Shown here: positions 19,521 through 28,264 of the stretch, piece after piece
Numbering within the stretch: the stretch's first letter is position 1
How the letters are laid out: each line of letters starts with the position of its first letter
Assembly (NCBI RefSeq): GCF_021646545.1
Contig: NZ_JAKIRP010000018.1
Coordinates: 117,164 to 181,163, forward strand
Origin: Chitinophaga filiformis
GTDB lineage: Bacteria; Bacteroidota; Bacteroidia; Chitinophagales; Chitinophagaceae
Reading direction: 5' to 3'
DNA length: 64,000 bases
Notes under the pieces: model-generated
The model's input: only the letters and a program-made list of their open reading frames with translations
Told to the model about the DNA's origin: nothing
The model's database searches: none
Program-made: the position numbers and the translations under genes

Positions 19521-19612
19521 ATCGTGTAATAATTAATGAGGTCAGCTGAAATTCCTTACGATCTCCGCTATAGCAATAATAGAAAAATAGTCGGTTTTGT
19601 ATAAAAAAAAGT

Positions 19613-19637
19613 CCTATTAAGCTAAATATTTAATAGG
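19613..19637. promoter_or_regulatory. Inverted repeat between divergent AraC and reductase genes
   Basis: CCTATTAA (19613-19620) is repeated inverted as TTAATAGG (19630-19637) with a 9-base spacer, in the AT-rich divergent region 19521-19790. It may be an operator for the adjacent AraC protein. There is no independent support for binding. Confidence 0.3.
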
Positions 19638-19790
19638 CGTTTAGAAGTAAGTTTGATTTTATCACTATCAGTCGCAATTATAGGCTGCAGATCATTTGTA
19701 AATATACCAGGCATCAGTTGCCGGTTTGTTTGCGCAAGCCTGAAAGTTTAACCTGTTTCAAGTATTCATTGAAAATTAGTGGTCTTTAAT

Positions 19791-20807
19791 ATGCAGGAAA
19801 TCACATTGCCCAAAGTAATCTTTGGCACCAGCGGATTAGGAAATTTATATGTAGCGCTCCCGGACGAAGTGAAGCTAGCCATTGTGAATGAAAGCGTGAA
19901 ATGTTCTTCAACACCAGCTGTATTTGATTCAGCCGGAAAATATGGCGCGGGACTGGCGTTGGAAGCGCTTGGCAGATCTTTAAAGCAATTAAATGTCAGC
20001 CCTTCCGATGTGTTGATCAGTAATAAACTGGGTTGGTTACGTACCGAATTAAGAACAGCCGAACCCACTTTTGAACCTGGAATATGGCGGGACCTGAAGT
20101 ACGATGCAGTTCAAAAAATCAGCTATAAAGGCATCCTGGAATGTTATGAACAGGGAAATGAGCTGCTTGGCGGCTATCATGCCGGGCTGGTATCTGTGCA
20201 TGACCCGGACGAATACCTGGCAGCATCAGAGACTGAGCAGGAACAAGCACGACGCTACCAGGATATTCTGGACGCTTACCAGGCATTAAATGAATTAAAG
20301 GAAGCGGGGAAGGTCAGGGCTATCGGAGTGGGGGCAAAGAACTGGCGGATCATAAAAAAAATAGCAGCTGATGTGAAGCTGGATTGGGTAATGATTGCTA
20401 ATAGTATGACCGTCCACAGCCATCCTGCGGAACTGGTAGAATTTATGTTAAAGCTTCAGCAGGAGGGGACCGCAATTATAAATTCTTCTGTTTTTAATGG
20501 AGGCTTTTTAACAGGATCGGCTTATTATAATTACCAGTTAACAGATCCGGCAAAAGACAAAGACTTATATCAATGGCGGCAGCAGTTTTATCAGTTGTGC
20601 CTCGATTATAAGATAAAACCGGCGCAGGCATGCGTGGTTTTCGGCCTGAATGCGCCCGGGGTTAAGAGTATCGCGCTGAATACCACCCAGGCAGAAAGGG
20701 TTGCAGAGAATGTCGCATTGCCCCAATCAACAATTCCGGAGGGATTTTGGGAGGAAATGACAGCACAGGGATTGATTGACAAGTCTTATGCTTCCATCTA
20801 CTTATAA
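19791..20807 (+). CDS. Aldo/keto reductase, L-fucose/galactose dehydrogenase-like
   Basis: NAD(P)-dependent oxidoreductase of the aldo/keto reductase barrel family, 338 residues from the ATG at 19791. The start motif LPKVIFGTSGLGNLY and the catalytic Asp/Tyr region VFDSAGKYGAGLALEALGR match the branch containing D-threo-aldose 1-dehydrogenases and L-fucose dehydrogenase. The phosphate-binding end has AQACVVFGLNAPGVKS. Its stop overlaps the start of a RhaM-type mutarotase gene by one base (TAATG), so the two are translationally coupled. Together they suggest oxidation of a free 6-deoxy-sugar or galactose released by the surrounding enzymes. The exact sugar is inferred. Confidence 0.88.
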   Translation: MQEITLPKVIFGTSGLGNLYVALPDEVKLAIVNESVKCSSTPAVFDSAGKYGAGLALEALGRSLKQLNVSPSDVLISNKLGWLRTELRTAEPTFEPGIWRDLKYDAVQKISYKGILECYEQGNELLGGYHAGLVSVHDPDEYLAASETEQEQARRYQDILDAYQALNELKEAGKVRAIGVGAKNWRIIKKIAADVKLDWVMIANSMTVHSHPAELVEFMLKLQQEGTAIINSSVFNGGFLTGSAYYNYQLTDPAKDKDLYQWRQQFYQLCLDYKIKPAQACVVFGLNAPGVKSIALNTTQAERVAENVALPQSTIPEGFWEEMTAQGLIDKSYASIYL

Positions 20808-21157
20808 TGTTAAATGAGAATATGAAAAGATACTGCTTAGCCCTTGATCTAAAGGATGATCCTCAGTTGATCGCAGAATACGAATATTGGCACAGGGCTG
20901 AAAATGGCTGGCCCGAAGTTAAAAGAAGTATTCTTGATGCGGGGATCACGGAAATGCAGATCTATAGAACGGGTAATCGTTTAATGATGATTATGGAGAC
21001 CAATGACGAGTTTAATGCGAGTGCAAAAATGGCTGCAGATGCTGCCAATCCTAAAGTGCAGGAGTGGGAACAATTAATGTGGAAGTTCCAGCAACCTTTA
21101 CCCTGGGCGAAGGAAGGACAGAAATGGGTTATAATGGAACAGATATTTCAGCTTTAA
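20807..21157 (+). CDS. L-rhamnose/L-fucose mutarotase family protein (RhaM-like)
   Basis: Small dimeric enzyme of 116 residues that interconverts the alpha and beta anomers of a 6-deoxy-sugar. The conserved pattern is visible: RYCLALDLKDDPQLIAEYEYWH at the front (a longer start at 20807 or a second ATG at 20822 are both possible), then WPEVKRSILDAG, TEMQIYRTGNRLMMI and the C-terminal tryptophan-rich part ending in the WVIMEQIF strand. The start overlaps the reductase stop. In Bacteroidota this family often accompanies L-fucose catabolic genes. Confidence 0.88.
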   Translation: MLNENMKRYCLALDLKDDPQLIAEYEYWHRAENGWPEVKRSILDAGITEMQIYRTGNRLMMIMETNDEFNASAKMAADAANPKVQEWEQLMWKFQQPLPWAKEGQKWVIMEQIFQL

Positions 21158-21254
21158 AGAAATGAGCAGCGCCTGTGGCAACACCATGTTTATAATATCG
21201 GGCGGAGTATAGCTTTTTATTACAAAATCACGAAGACTTTGTAATTTGTGGTCT

Positions 21255-21851
21255 ATGATCCGGCTATATGAAAACTTCAACCAACGTAAGGCAAAGGTAG
21301 AGCAGTTATATGCGGATGGCGTAGTGAACATGGCTTTCTGCCAGTACCGCCGCTCTTCCGAAGATGCGTTCTTTATGCCTTACGCCGCACTTACCTACGT
21401 ACGCGAAGGCCGGAAAGTGGTTTTTCTGGACGGTGAACGATACGATATGAAAGCTGGTGACGCGCTGTTCGTTCCGAAAAACTCCATTTTATATTCTGAC
21501 ATCCTCGTGAAGCGGGAGCCTTTCGTAAGCCTGAACTTACTGCTTGGCGATGCAGATACATTACTTAGCCCCATGGCCTGCCACATTGCAGATCGTATGC
21601 AGTTGCAATATTATGCCAGCGCTCACAACATGAGTCTGAGCACTTTTAAACGATGGTTCAAAAAGAACGTGGGCTGTAGTCCCGGTCAATGGATGATCGA
21701 AAAACGTTTACAACAGGCCCAATACTTTTTGCAACACAAGCGTTTGTCCGTGAAGGAAGCCTGCTACAGGAGTGGGTTTGAAGATGTATCTTACTTTATC
21801 CGCAGGTACAAACAGGCCTTCGGCCATACACCAGGTCAGGTAGCAAATTGA
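21255..21851 (+). CDS. Short AraC-family regulator
   Basis: Regulator of only 198 residues from the ATG at 21255; AraC proteins of this type are usually about 270-300. A cupin-like N-terminal part (about 1-95, with GRKVVFLDGERYDMKAGDAL) runs directly into the AraC double helix-turn-helix (about 105-198, with NMSLSTFKRWFKKNVGCSP and CYRSGFEDVSYFIRRYKQAF). The helical linker normally found between them appears to be missing, with the frame kept open. It lies downstream of the mutarotase gene and 54 bases before an NTF2-like gene. Whether it is functional is uncertain. Confidence 0.85.
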   Translation: MIRLYENFNQRKAKVEQLYADGVVNMAFCQYRRSSEDAFFMPYAALTYVREGRKVVFLDGERYDMKAGDALFVPKNSILYSDILVKREPFVSLNLLLGDADTLLSPMACHIADRMQLQYYASAHNMSLSTFKRWFKKNVGCSPGQWMIEKRLQQAQYFLQHKRLSVKEACYRSGFEDVSYFIRRYKQAFGHTPGQVAN

Positions 21852-21905
21852 CCTTTTTGTCCTATTCACTCATACTCCGGCGCTGTACTTTTATCAAAAA
21901 AAATT

Positions 21906-22262
21906 ATGATCTCACGCGAACAAGCCCTGCAATTTGCGGACGAATGGGTAGCCGCATGGAATGCGCACGACCTTGATGCGGTACTCGCACATTATACGGA
22001 AGATTTTGAAATGAGCAGTCCCTTTATACTACAAATGGGCATCAGCCCGGATGGCCGTCTGAAAGGAAAGGAAAACGTGCGGAATTATTGGGAAAAGGCG
22101 CTGGTGAAATACTCCGATCTTCATTTCGAGCTGCATGAAGTTTTATCATGTATGAATACTGTGGTTATTTATTACACGAGTGTTAAGGGAAAGAAAGCGG
22201 CGGAATTGTTTATGTTCGATGAGCATGGGAAGGTGTTCCAGGCGATGGGGCATTACAATTAG
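21906..22262 (+). CDS. NTF2-like/SnoaL-fold protein
   Basis: Protein of 118 residues with the SnoaL-like cone fold: a helix with QALQFADEWVAAWNAHDLDAVLAHY, then YTEDFEMSSP, then GKENVRNYW and a strand-rich C-terminal half. This fold hosts small polyketide-cyclase and isomerase-type enzymes or ligand-binding proteins; no catalytic set is recognisable, so the activity is unknown. A TACTTTTA -7-like box at 21886-21893 lies 12 bases before the ATG, so transcription may be separate from the AraC gene upstream. Confidence 0.85.
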   Translation: MISREQALQFADEWVAAWNAHDLDAVLAHYTEDFEMSSPFILQMGISPDGRLKGKENVRNYWEKALVKYSDLHFELHEVLSCMNTVVIYYTSVKGKKAAELFMFDEHGKVFQAMGHYN

Positions 22263-22545
22263 AAGCATCGCAGTAGGTTGGACGTAGACAATATCGAAGC
22301 CCCGCACTACGGCCTTCGCTATCGTAGCCGGTACGGATGTATTTTTTGCACTGGCAGGCAAGACGCCGCTGCTAAAGGTAGAGAATCATCCGCACTGGTA
22401 TTCGATAGTTAAGTATGACAGAATAGCAGTCAAATCAGCCGAACCAAGGTGAAATTTAGCGGCCGTCGTCACAGTATATCTATACTAAAAGAAAAGGCCC
22501 CGTAATGAAATTTAACCGGTAGCATTCCTATGAAAATCAGAAAAT
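22263..22545. other. Intergenic region with a possible gene scar
   Basis: No complete gene is present. Frame fragments such as AFAIVAGTDVFFALAGKTP at about 22310-22366 and a tail ending at a stop near 22448 look coding-like but lack a start and cannot be assigned to a family. The rest is AT-rich sequence leading into the GH74 promoter. Confidence 0.3.
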
Positions 22546-22615
22546 TGAAACATTTTCTGCCATAATCTGCAACATTTGTGAACCCTGTCTCCTGGAACAT
22601 CTCAGTAGCTTTACA
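22546..22615 (+). promoter_or_regulatory. GH74 promoter with paired TGNAACATTY boxes
   Basis: TGAAACATTT (22546-22555) and TGCAACATTT (22568-22577) start 22 bp apart. After a 28-base spacer comes TAGCTTTACA (22606-22615). Order, box spacing and distance to the -7 element equal those before susC at 8637-8706. The similarity continues downstream (TAGCTTTACARCATTC, 15 of 16 identical), which supports control of both promoters by the same regulator. Confidence 0.75.
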
Positions 22616-22644
22616 ACATTCAGTTTAAGAGAATAATTGCCGTT

Positions 22645-22728
22645 ATGAAAAAACGTCTGTTACCTGTGCGCTTTCCGGGGGCATCCCAGTATGATGCCAT
22701 GTTGTCGGAACTTCTGTCAAACACTTAA
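22645..22728 (+). other. Possible leader ORF (27 codons) before GH74
   Basis: ATG 30 bases after the shared -7 element opens a 27-codon frame beginning MKKRLLPVRF. It ends at 22728, 16 bases before the preferred GH74 start. Its position parallels the short frame after the susC promoter. No family is recognised and chance is not excluded. Confidence 0.2.
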
Positions 22729-22744
22729 ACAAGCCATACACTCT

Positions 22745-25700
22745 ATGAAAACAAAATTAATGACACCATTTAAACAAAAGGGTATGCTACTTTTTGTCTT
22801 CGGATCTTTCATGTTCCCTCAGTTATTTTCGAAGTTCGGGCAGAAAAAACTTGCCTTTCTGTGTTTACTTCTCGTAAGTATTGTGTTTTGGGGCTATGAA
22901 GCGAAGGCACAGGCCACTGTCGGCTATGTGTGGAAGAATGCGCCTATTGGTGGCGGGGGATTTGTGACAGGAATCGTTACTCATAAAACATCCGGTGATA
23001 GGTATTGCCGCACGGATGTAGGCGGAGCTTACCGCTGGGATGCTGCGAACAATACATGGGTGCAGCTGCTCGATTGGCTTGACGAGTCGGAGAATGGATT
23101 TATTGGAGTGGAAGCTTTGGCGCTGGATCCGCAGAACGCCAATAATATTTATATGCTTTGCGGGACCTCCTACATCAACGGTGGAAGAACGGCTATATTG
23201 AAATCCACTGACAAAGGAAATACTTTCACTTATACAGATGTTACTTCTCTGTTTAAAGCGCATGGGAATGGGAGCGGGCGCGGTAACGGAGAACGTCTGG
23301 TGGTAGATCCCAATAACAGTAACATATTGTTCTGCGGAACAAGGGCTAACGGGTTATGGAAAAGTACGGATGGCGGTGTTACCTGGAACCTTGCCTGGAA
23401 CGGTGTAACGACCACCCCCAATGAGAACGGAATATGTTTTGTAGTTTATGACCCGTCAGGCGCCGTAGTGGGCGGGGCAACTCAAACCATGTACATTGGC
23501 GTTTCCCGCACCGGCAGCGCGAATATTTATAAGAGTACAGACGGAGGAGCCTCCTTTACCGCCATTTCTCCAACCACCAGTTTTATGCCGCACCGCGCAG
23601 CACTGCAGGGAACCACCATGTATGTTACCTATGCGGATGAAGCGGGTCCACAATCCAGTGGCGGAGATGGGAAGTTGTATAAGCTCAATACTTCTACCGG
23701 TGTGTGGACAAACGTTACCCCCGTTCATTCGAAGGATTATCCATATGGAGGAGTAAGTATAGACCCGACTAATGTTAACCGGGTAATAGTTTCTACCTGC
23801 GGCATGTATTGGAACAACCAGTTTGGCACCGGCTGGGGAGACTTTGTTTTCCTCACTACCGATGGAGGATCGACCTGGACCCTTAAGAACGGCGCAAATG
23901 CAACCTACGATGCTAATGGCATGGAATGGTCAAGGGGTGGTGCCGTTAACTGGATGGACTGTATCGAGTTTGATCAATCCAATCTTTCAAAGGTGAGGGT
24001 AATCGGCGGCGGCGGCGTATATACCTGTTCAGATATTACAGCCACAAACCCTTCCTGGAAATATGATGTGATAGGAATTGAAGAAACAGCACTGCTTGAC
24101 GGGACAAGCATTCCCGGAGGGCCATTCATTTCTTCCTTTGGAGATGTAACAGGGTTTGTGCATGAGCCGCTGACTTCTTATCCAACAAAAAGACTTTCTC
24201 CCACAGATCAGAACAACCAGAGCATTGCTTATGCTGGTGCCAATACAAGCAGAGTAGTAAGAGCTGCTAATGAGGGAAGCGTTGTTTACTACTCCAACGA
24301 TAAGGGTTCGTCATGGACCGGATGCACCACTAATATGGGTAAGGATGGAAGGATTTCCATCAGTGCAGATGGAGGCACTATCCTTCACTGTCCCCTCCGT
24401 TCCACAACTACCTACTATACCACCAACAACGGAGCCAGCTGGTCGGCTTGCTCCGGTGTATCCCTCGGCGATGCTGCACCGGTGGCTGACCAGGTGAATC
24501 CGAACTATTTTTATGTTTACAATCCAACTAACGGACAAATGCTGACGAGCTCCAATAAAGGAGTCAGCTTTTCAGTAGCAGGCACGCCGGGGGCGTCAAC
24601 CGCGAATCATCCGTGGGAATCAGCCTTGATGCGGCCAGTGCCGGGCTTTGAAGGACATGTGTGGGTACCTCTTGGCCGCAATGGATTAAAATATTCAACC
24701 AATTATGGAGCGGCTTATACCACTATATCAGATGTAACTTATTGTAAATCGATTGGGATAGGCAAGGCGATGCCCGGATCCAGCTATCCTACTGTTTTCA
24801 TCTGGGGAACAGTTTCAGGCGTGACAGGGCTTTTCAGATCAACAGATCAGGGCGCCACCTGGGCCAGGATGAACGATGACGCCCATGAGTTTGCAGGCGC
24901 TCCATTGCTGATCGGAGACATGAATGTTGCCGGAAGGGTATATATGAGTGCCGGCGGAGGAAGAGGTTTAATTTACTGGGATCCTGTTGCTTGTACACCT
25001 ACCACCATTACCCCCTACGTACAGCTAAATGGGGGCAACTGGCAGCAAACAGCCAATGCCTCATTAACTCCAGGTGGCAGCGTACAGTTTGGCCCTCAGC
25101 CTATACAAGGTGGATCGTGGAGCTGGAGCGGGCCGAATAATTTTAGTGCTGCTACACGCGAAGTAACCATTTCAAATATCCAGGCCAATCAGGCAGGGAA
25201 CTATGTGGCTACTTACACCAATAGCGGAGGATGCCAGAGTACGCAGACCTTTAATGTCACCGTGGCCGGCTCCGTACTGAGAGAATCCTGGACGGGAATT
25301 AGCGGAACGACTATTAGTAGCCTGACGTCCAATACCAATTATCCAAACAATCCTACAGGCAGAGACCAAATCACCAGCCTGGAAGCCCCGACAAATTGGG
25401 CGGATAACTATGGAACCAGGATCCGTGGATATATCCATCCTCCGGCAAGTGGAAGTTATACTTTCTGGGTAGCAGGAGATGACAACACGGATTTATACCT
25501 GAGCACCAGCGACAATCCCGCTAATAGCTCCAGGATAGCTTATGTGAATGGGTGGACCAATTCGAGAGAATGGAATAAGTATGGCTCACAGCGATCTGCT
25601 ACCATTAACCTGGTTGCCGGGCTAAAATACTATATTGAAATCCTTCATAAGGAAGCTAGTGGTGGAGATAATATAGCCGTAGCCTGGCAGGGGCCTGGCA

Positions 25701-26038
25701 TTTCACAACAGGTGATCACTGGAAGCTATTTGTCTCCGTTCGTTCCGGAAGCAGGTGGTGCTGCGGCTGCCAGAATATCACCGACAACCAACATCAATGA
25801 AGATGCAGTTAGCATATATCCGAATCCTGCCAGTGCTGGAAGGTTTACGATCCTTCTTCAGGAAATTTCAGAAAGTGCGGTTGTGAGAATTTATGATAAC
25901 CAGGGCAGAATGCTTTACGAAAAGAAAACTCGCGGCACTAACAAGATAGAGATCAATTCGGGGCTTAATGCAGGGCTGTATATCGTCACAATAGATTCGA
26001 AAGGGGAAAGTTTCACTAAGAAGCTCATCGTTCATTGA
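22745..26038 (+). CDS. GH74 xyloglucanase with PA14 domain and T9SS sorting signal
   Basis: Endo-xyloglucanase of 1097 residues from the ATG at 22745. The long N-terminus ends in a signal peptide near residues 35-56 (YEAKAQA). The tandem seven-bladed propellers of GH74 follow, with many SxDxGxTW-like repeats (STDGGVTW, TTDGGSTW, STDQGATW). The first catalytic Asp is D91 in RTDVGGAYRW and the second D467 in SSFGDVTGFVHEP; both are present. An Ig-like segment (about 755-840) and a PA14 carbohydrate-binding-type domain (about 853-992) come next. A C-terminal T9SS type A sorting domain (about 1020-1097, starting ISIYPNPAS-like) sends it to the surface or medium by type IX secretion. The promoter is shared in design with susC. 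A strong terminator follows. Confidence 0.95.
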   Translation: MKTKLMTPFKQKGMLLFVFGSFMFPQLFSKFGQKKLAFLCLLLVSIVFWGYEAKAQATVGYVWKNAPIGGGGFVTGIVTHKTSGDRYCRTDVGGAYRWDAANNTWVQLLDWLDESENGFIGVEALALDPQNANNIYMLCGTSYINGGRTAILKSTDKGNTFTYTDVTSLFKAHGNGSGRGNGERLVVDPNNSNILFCGTRANGLWKSTDGGVTWNLAWNGVTTTPNENGICFVVYDPSGAVVGGATQTMYIGVSRTGSANIYKSTDGGASFTAISPTTSFMPHRAALQGTTMYVTYADEAGPQSSGGDGKLYKLNTSTGVWTNVTPVHSKDYPYGGVSIDPTNVNRVIVSTCGMYWNNQFGTGWGDFVFLTTDGGSTWTLKNGANATYDANGMEWSRGGAVNWMDCIEFDQSNLSKVRVIGGGGVYTCSDITATNPSWKYDVIGIEETALLDGTSIPGGPFISSFGDVTGFVHEPLTSYPTKRLSPTDQNNQSIAYAGANTSRVVRAANEGSVVYYSNDKGSSWTGCTTNMGKDGRISISADGGTILHCPLRSTTTYYTTNNGASWSACSGVSLGDAAPVADQVNPNYFYVYNPTNGQMLTSSNKGVSFSVAGTPGASTANHPWESALMRPVPGFEGHVWVPLGRNGLKYSTNYGAAYTTISDVTYCKSIGIGKAMPGSSYPTVFIWGTVSGVTGLFRSTDQGATWARMNDDAHEFAGAPLLIGDMNVAGRVYMSAGGGRGLIYWDPVACTPTTITPYVQLNGGNWQQTANASLTPGGSVQFGPQPIQGGSWSWSGPNNFSAATREVTISNIQANQAGNYVATYTNSGGCQSTQTFNVTVAGSVLRESWTGISGTTISSLTSNTNYPNNPTGRDQITSLEAPTNWADNYGTRIRGYIHPPASGSYTFWVAGDDNTDLYLSTSDNPANSSRIAYVNGWTNSREWNKYGSQRSATINLVAGLKYYIEILHKEASGGDNIAVAWQGPGISQQVITGSYLSPFVPEAGGAAAARISPTTNINEDAVSIYPNPASAGRFTILLQEISESAVVRIYDNQGRMLYEKKTRGTNKIEINSGLNAGLYIVTIDSKGESFTKKLIVH

Positions 26039-26055
26039 CAAATCTTTTAACAGTT

Positions 26056-26095
26056 ACCGGGAATGCTTCGCCGAAGCATTCCCGGTTTTTTCTTT
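26056..26095 (+). terminator. Rho-independent terminator after GH74
   Basis: A 15-base arm ACCGGGAATGCTTCG is followed, after one base, by its complement CGAAGCATTCCCGGT and a T-rich run (TTTTTCTTTT). It sits 17 bases after the GH74 stop, so GH97 needs its own promoter or read-through. Confidence 0.88.
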
Positions 26096-26222
26096 TAATT
26101 TGCCGGTTTGCACCTGAAGAGTACCTTTAACCTCACTTGTAGCGGTCAGACGAGTCCATTGGAACCGTTGGGAAGATCGATATCTTTTTTCTGGTTTGAT
26201 AAAATTGTAAGTCAGTATAGTT

Positions 26223-28193
26223 ATGAAAAAGAGTTTAAAAAAAACAATCCTTTTAGTTTGGCTCCTTGTTGGCATGAATGGCCGGGGAATCGGAATAATT
26301 AATCAGTTACAGGCACAGCAGGTTGCCCAATTACAAAGCCCGGATAACTCTATAGTGTTAAATGTATTCTTATCAGCTTCAGGTGAACTTCAATACAGGA
26401 TACAAAGATCAGGCGTTAACATCATTCAGCCTTCGGCTTTAGGAGTAATGATGAAGGGGCATGATTTTACACACGGCATGAAACTGGTCATGACATCAAA
26501 GCCGGAACGCATAACAGATAGCTATCAAACGAAGAATGCGAAAAAAAGCAGCATTCTTTACCAGGCCAATCAACTGGTGTTGTCTTTGGCTAATGAAGAA
26601 AATGAAAAAATGGATATCATTTTCCGGTTATCTAATGACGGCGCGGCCTTCAGGTACCGTTTTCCCTGGATAAAAAATAATGAAACGATAGTTAAAGAAC
26701 ATTCCTCATTTACCTTTGATAAAGGAACAAGGGCCTGGTTACAACCCATGAGTGAAGCAAAAACAGGTTTCGAGCATTGTCATCCATCTTATGAAGAACA
26801 TTATTTACAGGACATTTCTGTTGGCACGGTATCGCCGTTAAAGTCAGGTTGGGTGTACCCTGCTTTGTTTAGAACCAATGATACATGGGTATTGATCAGT
26901 GAAGCAGCACTCGATGGTACTTATTGCGGCACAAGATTGATCAATGATTCTGCCTCGTCTGTTTATTCAATCGGTTTTGCCGATCCAAGGGAAGTGTTTA
27001 CAGGTGGTGGCTATTTACCGGTAAACAATAAGCCGTGGCTTACACCCTGGCGTATTATAACGATTGGAAGTTTGAAAACAATTGCAGAATCAACATTGGG
27101 TACCGATCTGGCACCGGCAGCAGTGTTAAAGGATGTCTCTTTTGTGAAACCCGGAAAAGCCAGTTGGAGTTGGATCAATAGCAAGGATGATAACATCACT
27201 TTCAATGAACAAAAAAAATATATTGACTATGCCTGTGATATGCATTGGCAATATTGCCTGATAGATGCAGATTGGGATACAAAGATTGGATACGATAAAA
27301 TAGCTGAACTCTCAGCGTATGCGAAACAAAAAAACGTTGGGTTGCTATTATGGTACAATTCTGCGGGCGACTGGAACACGATCAGGTATCATCCTAAAGA
27401 TGTCTTGCTTACTACGGAAGGAAGGCAAAAAGAATTTAGTCGTCTGCAGGCATTGGGCATTAAAGGCATAAAGATTGATTTCTTCGGCGGAGACGGTCAG
27501 AGCATGATTCAATATTACATTGACATTTTGAGTGATGCTGCAAAATATGAGCTGCTCGTAAACTTTCACGGCGCTACATTGCCAAGAGGCTGGCAAAAAA
27601 CATATCCTCATCTTATGACAGCCGAAGCAATTTATGGAATGGAGATGGTGACATTTGACCAGCGTGCAGCCGATAAGCAAGCAAACCATTGTGCGATGTT
27701 GCCGTTCACCAGAAACGCATTCGACCCAATGGATTTTACACCCATGAATCTTACAGGACTTACGTCGTCTAATTGTATCAGAAAAACCACTCCTGCCTTT
27801 GAACTGGCTCTTTCGGTTTTGTTCTTATCAGGCATCCAACACTATGCACAATCACCGGAAGGAATGGAGCAGGTACCTGATGATGTGAAAGCGTTTTTAA
27901 GAAAGCTTCCTGACAACTGGGATGATGTGAGATTTTTGGAAGGATACCCGGGGAAATACGCAGTTATAGCCAGGCGTAGTGGCAAACGCTGGTATCTTGC
28001 CGGTATTAATGGAGATAAAAATGGAAAGAAATTGAATGTTGACCTGTCCTCATTTAAGAAAAGCAGGGCAACCCTGTTTACAGACAGTACAAGAGGTGAG
28101 CTGTTTTCAAAAACAGTCCTGAATGCAACGCTACAAAAGAAATTGGATCTTACTTTGAATGCAGGTAGTGGATTTGTAATGGTGCTTGAGTGA
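26223..28193 (+). CDS. GH97 glycoside hydrolase, retaining alpha-galactosidase type
   Basis: Exported enzyme of 656 residues; the signal region ends near residue 33 (LQAQQ). An N-terminal beta-sandwich typical of GH97 (about 35-290) precedes the (beta/alpha)8 barrel. GH97 contains inverting alpha-glucosidases and retaining alpha-galactosidases; the retaining group has an Asp nucleophile in the barrel. Here D419 lies in IKIDFFGGDG and E474 in IYGMEM, 55 residues apart, as I recall for D415/E470 of Bacteroides BtGH97b. This favours a retaining alpha-galactosidase. A C-terminal beta domain closes the protein. It could trim alpha-galactosyl branches; the presence of such branches in the locus substrate is inferred. 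Confidence 0.9.
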   Translation: MKKSLKKTILLVWLLVGMNGRGIGIINQLQAQQVAQLQSPDNSIVLNVFLSASGELQYRIQRSGVNIIQPSALGVMMKGHDFTHGMKLVMTSKPERITDSYQTKNAKKSSILYQANQLVLSLANEENEKMDIIFRLSNDGAAFRYRFPWIKNNETIVKEHSSFTFDKGTRAWLQPMSEAKTGFEHCHPSYEEHYLQDISVGTVSPLKSGWVYPALFRTNDTWVLISEAALDGTYCGTRLINDSASSVYSIGFADPREVFTGGGYLPVNNKPWLTPWRIITIGSLKTIAESTLGTDLAPAAVLKDVSFVKPGKASWSWINSKDDNITFNEQKKYIDYACDMHWQYCLIDADWDTKIGYDKIAELSAYAKQKNVGLLLWYNSAGDWNTIRYHPKDVLLTTEGRQKEFSRLQALGIKGIKIDFFGGDGQSMIQYYIDILSDAAKYELLVNFHGATLPRGWQKTYPHLMTAEAIYGMEMVTFDQRAADKQANHCAMLPFTRNAFDPMDFTPMNLTGLTSSNCIRKTTPAFELALSVLFLSGIQHYAQSPEGMEQVPDDVKAFLRKLPDNWDDVRFLEGYPGKYAVIARRSGKRWYLAGINGDKNGKKLNVDLSSFKKSRATLFTDSTRGELFSKTVLNATLQKKLDLTLNAGSGFVMVLE

Positions 28194-28264
28194 GTTTAAA
28201 ACAGGAGAAGTGCTGGAATCAGCAGAAGCCTTGATTTGGAACAAATTAGCTTATAAGAAATAAA

